Origin: Vanessa cardui
Lineage: Eukaryota > Arthropoda > Insecta > Lepidoptera > Nymphalidae
DNA length: 64,000 bases
Direction of reading: 5' to 3'
NCBI RefSeq assembly: GCF_905220365.1
Contig: NC_061134.1
Span: 5,905,001-5,969,000, forward strand
The translations under genes were made by a program, and so were the position numbers. The notes below the pieces were generated by a model that did no database searches, was not told where the DNA came from, and worked only from the letters and a program-made list of their open reading frames with translations. This document shows positions 36,127 to 47,916 of the stretch, piece by piece (the stretch's first letter is position 1; the number at the start of each line of letters is the position of its first letter).

Positions 36127-37556
36127 TTATCTATTTCCTTCATTATTTTCCGGTACTTCACGGTTCTCATTTTGCCAGTTAAATCCTCCAGGTCGAACAT
36201 TAGCAAAATCTGGTAATGTCACATAATCTGCCTCTTCAGGAGCTGGATCAAAGAGCTTTTTTCTGAAAATGATAATTTTTTTTAATTTAATATCTGACTA
36301 CAAATAGTTGTAGACACTGTTCAATTTGACATGTTTAGATTTTAAAAATTTTATTCAATTAATTTATAAAACTTACAAAAACATTGGTGTTATTAATATT
36401 TTTTGGCCGCCTCTTTGACGTGGAAGAACATCTTCTATGAAGAAATATATGTGACCGATGGCCATTCCAACCAAATCCACAGATATTGCATTTCCTAATA
36501 AAACCGAGAAACCGAGTAATACCCAAGGCAAGTATGGTGCCTAAAAATTTAAAAGAATTTATGCATATATTAGAACAGCAATAATATTGTCTAAATCATA
36601 TTGTACACAGCAACAAATGAAGGCAGTGATGGCCCAGTGAGTATTAAGCAGATTAAGCAAATAATTATTTAGTGATTAAAGTTAGACATCAATTAAATTA
36701 AGAAATTACAAGTAAACATTAAAATTGTAATAAATATGTATTAATGCAAATTATTGATGTATTTTTGGAAAGAAAAACCCACAATTTCTATGTTTGTGTA
36801 TAAGCTTTTTTCCATTATATTTGTGGGATTACTGTATAAGACAAAATACTTTACCTGAAAATTCATTAACCCAAAAAAGTTCATCCTTACATATATATTA
36901 CGTCTTGACCATATGTATACAATCATGATAGTAAAAGCTTGTCCTAAAAATAATAAATTAACAAAGAATGCACATAACTGTAACACATTAAGGTAAATTA
37001 ATTTATAATTATTTATTAAGATAAGTAAATGCTTTAAAAAATTCAGACACATTACTGTATAAAAATCACCAATGTTGTTATTATCTGAAAAAAAAAATAT
37101 CTGTTTGCATATGTAATCTTACTATAAAAAATGTTAATTGATAAAAGGATACAATCATGAGAACTCCACCAAAAATAAACATAACAACAAAATCAGCAGT
37201 CCTTCCTCTGAATGAGCCCTCCTCTAACATTCTACAATATCTATATGTAAAAATCATATTGAAAAAAAAGTTGAATCCTAAGTTCCCAAAGAATAGGAAT
37301 GTTGTAATTAGTCTCCATAATTGGTAATTCTTCAGAATAACTATTGGATTGAAATATAGGTTGAATGGTGACACAAGATCCAATTGCTGCAATAAAAAAA
37401 TAAGAATAAGTTGGCGCTTTTTTTCTTCACTATATAATTCTAAAGGTTTTCGTTTTTACTTACCACAGCCAAAGTAGTAATCACACAAGCAGTAGTGTAA
37501 ACTCTTGTTACAGGTGGCACAAGCATATATTCTTGTAAAAGTGTTTGATATGCCAT
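36127..37556 (-). CDS. Der-2: Derlin-2, ER-associated degradation protein
   Basis: Model: complement(join(36127..36262, 36377..36540, 36855..36977, 37153..37386, 37464..37556)), 249 codons plus stop. Introns 1-3 are phase 0, the last phase 2. Derlins are rhomboid-like pseudoproteases in the ER membrane that help pull misfolded proteins out to the proteasome. The start MAYQTLLQEYMLVPPVTRVY is close to human DERL2. Then come QLWRLIT, NMIFTYRYCRMLEEGSF, FRGRTADFV, FLGQAFTIM, WSRRNIYVRMNFFG, LPWVLLGFSVLLGN and GHIYFFIEDVLP. The hydrophobic segments fit a multi-pass rhomboid fold. The cytosolic tail is acidic and Pro/Asn-rich, with RPGGFNW near the end, as in DERL2. It is divergent from TRAPPC13. 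Confidence 0.95.
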
Positions 37557-38659
37557 GTTAAACAGCGTCGATCACAATAATTGCATAATAAAACTTAGGT
37601 ATTAAATTCAGTAAATGGACAATCTAGGCACTATTGTAACTTAACATGATTGGGCCACATCAGATTATTTCATACAGCAATGAAGAACTATCAATGTTAA
37701 ATCTAAACAAAAACTTACAAATACTTTAAATACAACTTATAGGCTTGACTAAACATAATGTGTTTAAAATGATGTATTGCTAATTTATTTAATAAAAAGT
37801 CTTATTAAATTGCTTTATTTTTGTTGCAAAAATAGATATAGGTAGGAGAGACACGAAAAGTAAATATGAAGTAAATCTTTAATCCAATAGAGGGCGCTAA
37901 GTGCAATAACAATGAGCACAAAGATTATAAATTACTATAAAATAATATTGTTTCAAAATCACTTAGTTTTAGAAATTATCTGTTTTTGCTCTTTATATTT
38001 ACCATGAATTCATTTTAGGGCTTAACATACTACATTTTAAACTTTTAATGTAAAAATTACATAATTAGTATTTTTATTCATTTAAAGAAAAAAAATACAA
38101 AATATTTTAAAGAGCGGTAATTTCACCATTTTATCATAGCACGACAGTGTATTGTACTAGCTATACTCTACGTAATACTAAAAAAAATTCTTAAGCAATA
38201 ATAATCTAATTACATCATTATTTAAAATATTAAAACTCCTGTTTTACTTTTGTACAATATTTAAGCAAGATAAGTCATAAGTAGTGAGATATTGTCAAAT
38301 TGATCTACCTTTATAAATAAACTATACGAACGATGTTAAAGCAGTTAGTTACATTTTTACGTTATTACATTGTACTAATTGACAATGAATATTAAAAGTG
38401 AGATGATATTGCGAAAACCTTTGACCGTTAAAATTAAAAAGTTAGTATTTATTGACGTGCGATAATATTGACATTGACAAAATAATTTGACGTAATGAAA
38501 ATCTTTAAACATATTTCTGTTGTCGTTTTGTCTTTGTGAAAATTAGAAAATTTGGTAATACTATTTTGTATAAAAGCTAATCATGATTTTTGCAATTTTT
38601 TTGTAAAATTTGTTTGATCTTGTAATCCTCTGAGATTTACTATTAAAACATATATAAAA
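37557..38659. promoter_or_regulatory. divergent promoter region, Derlin-2 / TRAPPC13
   Basis: 1.1 kb between two start codons on opposite strands. AT-rich, with no clear TATA box and no further gene. Both promoters must lie here. Confidence 0.6.
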
Positions 38660-39868
38660 ATGGATACGAAAGAAGTAATTGACCACTTGGTTGCATTGAA
38701 AGTAATGCGGCTTACTAAACCAGCTTTGATAAGCCCAAAGATTGTCACTTGTGACTTCAAAGATTTACCGGGTAACATTTTAAATAACTTTTTAAAGGAT
38801 GATGCCACATCAGTGGTTCAGATGGAGACTCTAACTGCTGGACAGTTCCTTTTATTGCCACAAAGTTTTGGCAATATTTACCTGGGTGAGACATTTTCTT
38901 GTTATGTTTGTGTTCATAATGAAACAAGTCAACCAGTTCAAAGTGTATCTATTAAGGCAGATCTGCAGACAAGTTCACAAAGAATTCCATTAACAACACA
39001 ACAAAATCAGTCACCCATTATGTTAGATGTTGATGAAACTCTCAGTGATGTAATACATCATGAAGTTAAAGATTTGGGTACACATATTTTAGTATGTGAA
39101 GTCACTTATATGTCCAATTACAATACATTATCTTCATTCAGAAAGTTTTTCAAGTTCGAAGTAATGAAGCCTTTGGATGTTAAGACTAAGTTTTATAATG
39201 CTGAGTCTGATGACGTATTTGTTGAAGCACAGGTGCAAAACATAACCTCGGGCCCAATAATACTTGAACAAGTGTCATTGGAAAGTTCTCACCAGTTTAT
39301 AGTTAAATCATTGAATGAGGATAATAATGGTATGTCAGTTTTTGGAGATGTCACATTGTTACAGCCCCAAGAGAGCTGTCAGTATTTATACTGCCTTACT
39401 CCAAAAGAAAATATAACAAAAGATATAAAATTAATTGCGGCAGCTAAGAATATTGGAAAACTTGATATTGTATGGAGATCTAACTTAGGTGAAAAGGGGA
39501 GATTGCAAACAAGCCAACTTCAACGAATGACTCCTGATTATGGAGATATCCGAGTAACATATGAAAATTTGCCAAGTAAAATACCAGTTGATGAGCCCTT
39601 TAACTTTAAATGTAAGATAGTTAATGCCAGCGATAGAACCCTAGATTTAATTATCAAACTACGATCACTTCAAGATTCGAGTCTATTATGGTGTGGTATT
39701 TCAAATAGGAAATTAGGCCCATTAGAGCCTGGAAATGTAGCTTTTGTAAATTTAACTGCAATGCCTATATCTTCAGGCTTACATAATATAACAGGTGTAT
39801 CATTAGTTGACTTATTCCTTAAGAGGACATATGATTATGATGATTTAGCTTCTGTTTATGTTTACTGA
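38660..39868 (+). CDS. TRAPPC13: trafficking protein particle complex subunit 13, single exon
   Basis: A subunit of the metazoan TRAPP complex, which activates Rab GTPases in ER-Golgi traffic and autophagy. 402 codons in one exon; human TRAPPC13 is about 417. Near the N-terminus: LVALKVMRLTKPALISP; then FGNIYLGETFSCYVCVHNET, VKADLQTSSQR-like (IKADLQTSSQRIPL), IHHEVKDLGTHILVCEVTY, FRKFFKFEVMKPLDVKTKFY and, in the C-terminal half, Ig-like beta strands to YDDLASVYVY. The match to the vertebrate protein is strong along the whole length. The start ATG fits the family. The next gene on the strand begins 560 bp on. Confidence 0.95.
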   Translation: MDTKEVIDHLVALKVMRLTKPALISPKIVTCDFKDLPGNILNNFLKDDATSVVQMETLTAGQFLLLPQSFGNIYLGETFSCYVCVHNETSQPVQSVSIKADLQTSSQRIPLTTQQNQSPIMLDVDETLSDVIHHEVKDLGTHILVCEVTYMSNYNTLSSFRKFFKFEVMKPLDVKTKFYNAESDDVFVEAQVQNITSGPIILEQVSLESSHQFIVKSLNEDNNGMSVFGDVTLLQPQESCQYLYCLTPKENITKDIKLIAAAKNIGKLDIVWRSNLGEKGRLQTSQLQRMTPDYGDIRVTYENLPSKIPVDEPFNFKCKIVNASDRTLDLIIKLRSLQDSSLLWCGISNRKLGPLEPGNVAFVNLTAMPISSGLHNITGVSLVDLFLKRTYDYDDLASVYVY

Positions 39869-39988
39869 TTCTAAAATAATAAAATTCCTACTCTTAGATA
39901 CATAAATCATTATCTTTATAAATCTATAAATTATGTATAAATCTGTATTTATTTATCTTTAAGATGTTAATGTGAAATTAAATTTAGT

Positions 39989-39994
39989 AATAAA
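39989..39994 (+). promoter_or_regulatory. poly(A) signal, likely TRAPPC13
   Basis: AATAAA 120 bp past the stop; another one at 39878-39883 is closer. Either could serve. Confidence 0.45.
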
Positions 39995-40118
39995 AAATGT
40001 TTCTAATCTACAATATTTGTTTTTCTTCAGTTATTTAGAATAGTCAAAAGTAGTTATAGTATATTTTTAATTAAAGGACATCAAGACTTAATCATATTTT
40101 GTAGTAATTTGGATCATT

Positions 40119-40202
40119 AATCATAACCAAGACTAACATTGTATTGGTTGCATGCGTCACATGTGACCAAATAAATACACAATTTTAGTCTTGGCTATGA
40201 TT
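40119..40202. repeat. imperfect inverted repeat between TRAPPC13 and PITPNC1
   Basis: 18-bp arms (AATCATAACCAAGACTAA at 40119-40136; inverse at 40185-40202) with one mismatch and a 48-bp loop. It could be a tiny MITE or a structured 3' element. Confidence 0.7.
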
Positions 40203-40429
40203 CGTGTTAGTACGATTAGCTTTTTGGTATTACTCTTTTTTTTTAAATTCATATGGTTATAATTAGTCTGTGTTTTTGTTTTGGTTCATTTGAGTTCGGA
40301 CTTGACAGAAAAAAAAGTATGTGATAACTGTCAGTGTCAAAATTGATCTGTCAATGTCAGTATAACTAATATTATACTGAACTTTGACTATTTCATTTAT
40401 AAAATAAGAAAAAAGACAAAAAAAAAATA

Positions 40430-43400
40430 ATGGTCCTTACAAAAGAATATAGAATTTGCATGCCTATGACTGTGGAGGAGGTAAATAAATTTTGCTTTTA
40501 TTAAATCAAACAGATTTGTATATTTTGTTGGTTATGTTTATCTCTTTGTTTTAAAAATATTTTCCTTCATAGTATCGTATCGGCCAATTGTATATGATTG
40601 CGAGACATAGCTTCGAACAATCAAGCAACGGCGAAGGCGTTGAGGTAGTAGCAAATGAACAAATAAATGATGAGACAAATGGAGTTGGCCAGTTTACTGA
40701 AAAAAGGATTCATTTATCCAGGTACTTAATTAAATTTGACTTTTGCCTGCTATTAATAAATCGAATTAAAAAAAATGATTGAAGGAAGTCATTAATTATA
40801 CAATTTGTTATGTCTAGTGCACTTGTTGTAATCTCCTAATAGTGTTGTTTACTTAAGATGATAACCTTAATTTTATTTCAGTCACTTACCCTATTGGATC
40901 CAAAGTCTGATACCAAAGATTTTTTATGTCACTGAAAAAGCATGGAATTTTTACCCATTTACAATTACTGGTAAATTTAATTCATATATTTTCTTACATA
41001 CATTTATTCATATTATTACTAAGCTGTTTTAAATTTATTAATGTAAATGTTTTTTTCATGGCCATTGCAACAATAAGAATACACAGTAAGTAATATTGTT
41101 GTCATGTAGAATTACACCTTGTATAATGCAGGTTGTATATGATCATAATTAACAATTTCATTTAATTTTAGTGTTCTTTTATTCCAAAATTCTCAATATC
41201 GATTCAAACAAGATATGAAGACAACAATGGCTCCACCTACAATGTAAGTATAGAAGAATACCATTTTTAATGTCAGGACTCGCATGATCATCCAGATGTA
41301 GTTTGAAAAAAATTTGTTAATTACCACTTCTCTATTTAAACTAATTATTATATTATATTAATATGATTGTTGGGTGAATGTTACGTAGGCTTGTCCTAGA
41401 AATACACATAAGTTTATATTATAGTGTCCTTATTATATATACAAATTTCCTCTTAACAATTGACATTTACCTTAAACAATGATAAGGTTATATACAGATA
41501 GGAGGGGTAACTAATAGGTTCTAGGCCATAAATTGAATATCATTTTTTAACAAATTATGGTAGGGGAACACATGATGCTTAAAAAAAGGGGGTCTTTCTC
41601 TTTTGTGTTTTGCAAATTAGAGGATAATAAAAGTGAAATAGGGAAATAATGGGGTGTGTTCGATTATTCATATGAGACATTGAGTGAACCCAAGACTGAC
41701 AATAGGCTATTCGACAATGCCAAAAGTAGTGTCAGTGACAGTAATCAGTATATATAATGAGTTAAAAATGGTTATTTATTGACGAAAGTCGAAAATAATA
41801 ATTATTTCATTAAAAAACCCATGAAAAAAATTGCTTTTTATTGTGAAATGTCTTGGTTAAATTAAACTCCTGATTGGTTGGGTTTATGATGACGTCACTT
41901 GCTTGTCCACCTCGTTGGCCTTACTGTATGTAGGTTATATGTACCACAGATTACAATACAGGCAAGTGATGTCACCGGACCCATTGCAGCGCCATATTGT
42001 CCAAGTAGCGTTTTCGTGTACTATTTTAATATGGAATATTTAATTTGATTTTTTTTGTGCAAATATGTACTTGAAATAAAAAAAGCAACAACTTCTACTG
42101 GGTTCCTTAATCTCTATTGTATACCTAATAAAAATGGATTTTAAACACCAGTCAAATAGCCTATAAAAAAGTGACGCTAGCATGAGGGGAATTTATGAAA
42201 TTTCTAAAACATAGTTAAATACTTTAGTTTGTCAGATTTTTATATAGATATTTTAGCTTGATGTCCCAGCTAGCCATTAAAGTGATTATTTTTAGGAATT
42301 TTCATTTGAAAAAGATATATTGCATTTATATGTTTTATAGCAGATTTTAAAGTTTTAATTTTATACCAGGTTTGTGTTCGGCGGAAAACAGCTGATTATA
42401 AGATTTCCTTTACCCTTAAATTATTTACTTCAAAATAAAATAACTGACCATGAATGACAAGTTAATAAGTTTCTTCGATGTTATAATGAACCTGTGTTTA
42501 ATTCAAAGTTTCCTACCAATCTATAGAATTTGTTAGGAATATGTAAAACCAGAAGAAAGTAGAAAATTGTCTATGTGAAAATCTTAATATTTTTGATTAG
42601 TTATTAGCCAAAAGGCCAATAAAGATCTCTCATTATTGGCTTACTGTGTAACAAATACTTCTATAGTAATTAATACGTATTTGCTTAAGTATAGAATCAG
42701 TATCATGTATATATTATTTTACCCACTACCCACTTACTTTTTCAACCGCAAAACTAAAAACTATTTAGTATTATTGTGTTTCGGTTTGATGTATCCGCCA
42801 GCGAAAATATACATGGGCTGTTAGTCCTTCCTTTCTCAATCATCTGGCTATGTAACGCAAAATGATTTCAAATTCGAAACTCTTCAGCTTTAAATGTAAG
42901 AATCAAGAATGACTTATGTAAAATATATTTATTGAAGTGTTTGTATCTTTTAGTGTCTGGGCTTAACGTCTGATGAATTAGAAGTGAGAGAAGTCGATTT
43001 CTTGGACATAGCTTTTGATGAGATAAAACCACATCACTACAAAGAGTCTGAAGACCCCAAACTGTTTAAGTCTGAAAAGTCTGGTCGTGGCCCGCTCGCT
43101 GAAGGTTGGCGAGATGAACTGAAACCAATCATGTGCTGTTACAAAGTAGTCCACGCCAAGTTTGAAGTTTGGGGATTGCAAACCAAAGTGGAGGAATATG
43201 TTCAAGCAGTACGTATGACATTTCAATTTGTTGGTTCACATTTTTTGAGTATAATTCTAAAAAACAAATATTTTTTATTATTTCAAGGCTATTAGAGAAA
43301 TCTTACTTCTTGGACACCGCCAAGCTTTCACATGGATGGATGAATGGTTCAACATGACTATAGAAGATGTCAGGAGTTATGAAAAGGAAATGCAAACGAA

Positions 43401-44022
43401 AACGAACATGAAGGTACATAACTATTATGTAATCAACAAAAGCTCTTTATGATTACGTTGCTTCTTTCGCTGTAATATTACATTTCATAATAATATATGG
43501 ATATTTTATTTCATAAAAGTTGTAATACCTGTGTATTCGTAAAAAATATTTGTTGCCTCGAATATAAAATGTATCATAGATATTGTCCTGTAACATTACA
43601 ATAAATGGTATATATATATTGCAAAAAAAGTAAATACATATATGATATTTTGATATCTTAGGAGAAAAGGTAGTAATAACATATTCGAAGGATACTTTTC
43701 ATATTTATATCTGTAATAAAAATTATATATATCGTAGCTGAATCATTCCAGTGACCTATTTCATACTGTAATAATGTACTATACTATACTAAAATGTTAG
43801 AATTAAAAAAAACCCTTGCTAATGGAATGGAATGGAATCATATTATAGATTTTACATGGCAACTTTCCATTGTTTAAGGTCAAAACAGCACTAGAAGATA
43901 CAGAGAGCAGTCAAGAGGGGCAAGATAGTAAGAAATCATCACAGCCGCCAACTCCAAAGACACCAAAAAGTCCCCTAGGGACGCCCTCATCGGAGTCCAA
44001 GTCCTGGTTTTCGTGGTCATAA
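40430..44022 (+). CDS. PITPNC1: cytoplasmic phosphatidylinositol transfer protein 1 (RdgB-beta)
   Basis: Model: join(40430..40480, 40573..40721, 40882..40970, 41078..41085, 41172..41243, 42954..43208, 43288..43413, 43879..44022), 297 codons plus stop. Class IIB PITP, a soluble protein that carries PI and phosphatidic acid between membranes. Motifs: KEYRICMPMTVEE, QLYMIARHS, QFTEKR with T59 and K61 at the exact positions of the inositol-contact residues known in PITPs, FYVTEKAWNFYPFTITEYT, CSFIPKFSI, HYKESEDPKLFKSEKSGRG, PIMCCYKVV, FEVWGLQTKVE, LLLGHRQAFTWMDEW. These favour PITPNC1/RdgB-beta over PITP-alpha/beta. The C-terminus differs: a Ser/Thr-Pro-rich tail (PPTPKTPKSPLGTPSS) ending WFSWS. 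The fourth exon is only 8 nt and is inferred from frame and family. Confidence 0.94.
41078..41085 (+). CDS. PITPNC1: 8-nt microexon of PITPNC1
   Basis: AATACACA, preceded by AG and followed by GTAAGT. With the trailing G of exon 3 it gives codons GAA TAC ACA (E97, Y98, T99), producing TITEYTCSFIPKF across the junction. Direct joining of exons 3 and 5 gives a frameshift and a stop within 18 codons. Confidence 0.85.
41702..42164. repeat. candidate TIR element in PITPNC1 intron 5
   Basis: ATAGGCTATTCGAC at 41702-41715 and the inverse complement of ATAGGCTATTTGAC at 42151-42164 (13 of 14 match) bound about 460 bp. The interior is richer in GC than its surroundings in places (for example CCATTGCAGCGCCATATTG). 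No target duplication was identified. Confidence 0.4.
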
Positions 44023-47000
44023 TTTAATCCTACAAGAGGATCATCAGCCACTCCTCTGTCTAAGCAGGGTTTAGTTTTGTTGACACAATGTGTTCATCTG
44101 TTGCCTTCCTCTTGTATCATTCATATAACATAGATAATTATTTATTTAAAATCATTCGCAAATCGCTTATAGTCTAATGTTATCTGAACTTGGCTGACAC
44201 GCTACCGCGTGTCTAGATTAATACAACGCAATAGGTCGAACCGTTTGAAATTTAATTGAAACTAAATTTTTAATGAATATGAAAATGCTTTAAACAATTT
44301 TTAAATTTAACTTCTTTCCTGTTTCTTCTTTTGTTTGCCTTCTATATACATACATTCATTGTTATTCATATGTATATAGTACTAAGGGCCCAACAACGGA
44401 TGATGGTATAAGCGAGCATACCAAAGGTAAAATTGTCATCCACTGTCAGCGAGCGTTACGCGCGTTTCTATACCTAGTAAACGTTTTGTTAACTTATAAT
44501 TGAAATACGCTACGATGTTGTCCGTGACCACTAAATCTCGGCGATCTAATAATTATAAAACTACCCTCATATGCGTCGTGGACACTGTTTAACTACTAAC
44601 CAGAACCGCTCGTCAGTGTGAACAATTATTAACAATTGTCAAATTTGTCTCTACGTTCACACGGCGGCTGACATTATATATGAGATAAACTCTCGTTATT
44701 CTTAACTACCTATGTAGTTGCAAATGTTTGGTAACAGTAAATTATTGTAATATGCGTTGTGTACAGGCGGCGAAAAAAGTGCTACCCAGTGGGCGTACTG
44801 AATTGTAACGATGAATCACGCTTATATGTTATTTTTGGTTCTAATGACTTAATAATGTTTTAATAAGACAATTAAAGCTATGCAAATCTAAGTATATTAA
44901 AATGAAATAAAACGCAATCAATATTTAATGCGTAAATAAAAAATTTTGCTCGTGGAAAATAGAAATCGCCGCGCAGTAGAAATATCTCACCTGTTCCTCT
45001 TTGTCTTGTTTGTACGTCAGTCGTTATATAATACATTTAAATAAGTTCAAATTATCATTAAGTTTTTCGAAATCCTAAATCTTAACTGGTTTAAGGATTT
45101 AAGTTATGATTGATTCTTTCTCAAAATTGGCATGCGATAGATATCGTTGTGTTAAAATTGTAAGTAGGTAAATTTTAGGACCTACGTGAAGGAATTACTT
45201 TTCATTAAAAATCATATTTTACGTTATATAAAAATATATAATATGATATAGTATATAATACAAAAAAGGATATTTTTTTTCACACAATTTATATGATCAG
45301 AAAGCATTTTTATATAAAATCTCAATTTCTCGATATAACTAAGGAGATAATGTTGATTGATATTGATGGATGGTAAGTGTTACTACTGATACGTTTTTGT
45401 TATTTTTTATTAAAAGTCCTACTATTTATAAGAAGCTGTTATAGTTTTCCATAGAAAATAAGGTGATTTGTTACAAAGGTTTAATAAAAAATCCTCTTTA
45501 TAAAATCACTCCAAATTAAATCGTAAATTGTAAACAGAAAATTTGAAAATACTTCAGCTTTATGCATAAAGTAACCTATAAAAACGTTGCACGAATATTA
45601 GTTTAAATTTAAGTAAGAGATTTATTTGTAAAAATCATTAAAAAACTGTTTGACATTATGTACATTAATTTTATCGGTTGATTCATTAAAAAAAGTGTTC
45701 ATTTGAATTTTTTGAGGAAACAATGTGTGTTATTATGATATTAAAGAATGATGATATTTAATGCGCAGTTCACATGTCTAAATCATTGTTTATAGTTTAC
45801 AATATTTATATTAATTTCTACTAACATTTAATAAATGCCACTAACTCTGCGCTACTCATAACATTGTAGTAGGAAGATCCTTTAAAAATACTTCTGTACC
45901 TGTCTATTAGTTTATTTAATATTCTTAATAATCGAATTATTCTCTTCAACATTGTTAACATATCTATTTTAATTGGCAATTTATTTATCTGTTTTCTTTT
46001 TTTTATTTAGGGTCCTTGATTCGAATAAAGCATAAGTGTATCAAGTAGAAAATGTTTTGAGTTTATTTGACAACATCAAACGAATAGGTTTCCTTTTCTC
46101 GAGAGGTTGCATTTGGCCATCTGTGGGCAAAGACGTATTATATAAACAGGAATATACGTAGCATTTAATTTAACGTTTACAATTAAAATGTCTCCTACGT
46201 AAAAATAACCTTTATTGTTTAAACATTTTGTTTTATTTAATAAAAAATAATAGTAATTTAAATAAATAAATTTGTAAATGTTATGATTATCAGGTACGAG
46301 GTACATCAGTGAGAAACTATGTAATTTTTCGTAAGTAATCAGCCGGTGTTGCTTCATCGTAAAACTTTATTATTGTTGTTGTTGCAGTGTAATGTGTACG
46401 TAGGATAAGAATACTTGGTACAAAATATACTTTATATGAGACCTCAGGATAGTAATGGCCTAATAAGTTTTATGAATTTATTTATCGCTATAATTGAATA
46501 CAATTATGATATTATTGTTAGGTTAAATTTGTCGTTTCGAGTAAATGGGCGGTAATAACGCATAAAATCGTTATTTGAATTAATATAAAATATTTAAATT
46601 ATAAAAAATTACTGTAAAGTGTCCAGTGCATTAGAATGCACTGTATATAACTACATTCCATTCTTCTATTATATTAAAGGTCTACAAAGTTTATACCGAA
46701 TAATGAATTTAAAACACAGGCCTGTCTTAAAAACATTTTTGACGATTTTTGTTTCGATTTAACGAATGGTCCATATCTATACAACCTTTTTAAATAACGT
46801 AGGGAGGTTTGTGTAAGAAAAATATATACTTAAGTGTCATTGATATTTTACTATATTAATAAAACATTTTTATGCGTTAATTCGAGATCGAGTTTGAGGA
46901 GAAACATTTGGTTTAATTATTTTTTTATTTGAAATCATTTGAGTAAAAGACAAAAATTGGAAATGCACTATAATAAGTGAAACCGGAACTGATAATAATA

Positions 47001-47464
47001 AAAATATTACATTAAACCTTTTTATTATATATATGTGGCGAGTTTTTTTTTATTTTGAAAGCAATATAAAATGTGTTTCAGGGTTTCACGTTAAAAACTA
47101 TTTACATTATAATAAAAATATCGTGTTTAGTAAATTGGTGTAGTAAATAAATGTATTAAAAATATATTTCATTCGTTTTACTGTATTATGAACCAACATT
47201 TTTATTTTTAGTTTGGATGAAAAGCCGGAAAGTAATGTCACGTTATATTGCAAATCGCAAGGAACTTGATAAGAGCGGTTATCACTGACTAAAGTCCGGT
47301 TAGTATATTCAATGAAAGATGAGAATGAAAGATCGATAATTATCATTTATTACTCATTACAATTTCTTATTGAAATATCTCTCATCTTAACACTACTATG
47401 AGTTATTTGTAACCTCATGCAATAATTAATTGATATTAACTTTTAAATTTCGCTTAGAAAATTC
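44023..47464. other. PITPNC1 3' UTR and intergenic sequence
   Basis: 3.4 kb of AT-rich sequence. No exon is supported; short frames at 46076-46357 and 47107-47346 (minus) look random. Confidence 0.55.
44906..44911 (+). promoter_or_regulatory. poly(A) signal, possible PITPNC1
   Basis: AATAAA about 880 bp past the stop. Earlier alternatives were not excluded. Confidence 0.3.
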
Positions 47465-47743
47465 AAACAACAACAACAACAGCCTGTAAATTTCCACTAC
47501 TGGGTTAAGGCTCTCTTCGTTCCAATGCAGATTTTTTATTGGTCGGATACACATGTAGCAGAATTTCTATGAAATTAGACACATGCTGGTGTCCTCACGA
47601 TGTTTTCCTTCATAGCTGAGAACGAGATGAATTATAAACACAAATTAAGTACATGTATATTCAGTGGTGCCGGTCTGGGTTTGAACCCGCGGCCCTCGGT
47701 TAAGATGCACGTGCTCTAGCTACTGAGCCGTCTCGGCTCATCT
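47465..47743 (-). repeat. tRNA-derived SINE family B, near-complete copy
   Basis: Antisense copy. At its right side AGCCGAGACGGCTCAGTAG (minus strand) is box A-like and GGGTTCAAACCC is box B. Its left end CAACAACAACAACAGCCTG is the inverse of the family's 3' tail. It lies just downstream of the serine protease, on the same strand. Confidence 0.8.
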
Positions 47744-47746
47744 CTA

Positions 47747-47772
47747 GTAGAATTTCTCTCTAGAAATTCTAC
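47747..47772. repeat. 11-bp hairpin beside the SINE
   Basis: GTAGAATTTCT and AGAAATTCTAC are perfect inverse complements around CTCT. It lies directly next to the SINE head and could be a terminator-like fold or chance. Confidence 0.7.
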
Positions 47773-47820
47773 TTTAACTATACGTAAACAATATGTATCG
47801 TTTAGTAATAGTAACCGGAT

Positions 47821-47826
47821 TTTATT
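47821..47826 (-). promoter_or_regulatory. poly(A) signal, likely serine protease
   Basis: AATAAA on the minus strand, about 90 bp past the stop of the serine protease. Confidence 0.6.
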
Positions 47827-47916
47827 ATAAACAACACATATTGAGAAGAGTATAATTTATTTGTAACAAAAGACACATTGGTTGCAAATACCTACATACT
47901 TCTGAGTTCAAAATTC

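Noticed and set aside
40971..41171. Direct splice of PITPNC1 exon 3 to the exon at 41172
   Set aside because: It shifts the frame and reaches a stop shortly after; the 8-nt microexon keeps the conserved motif.
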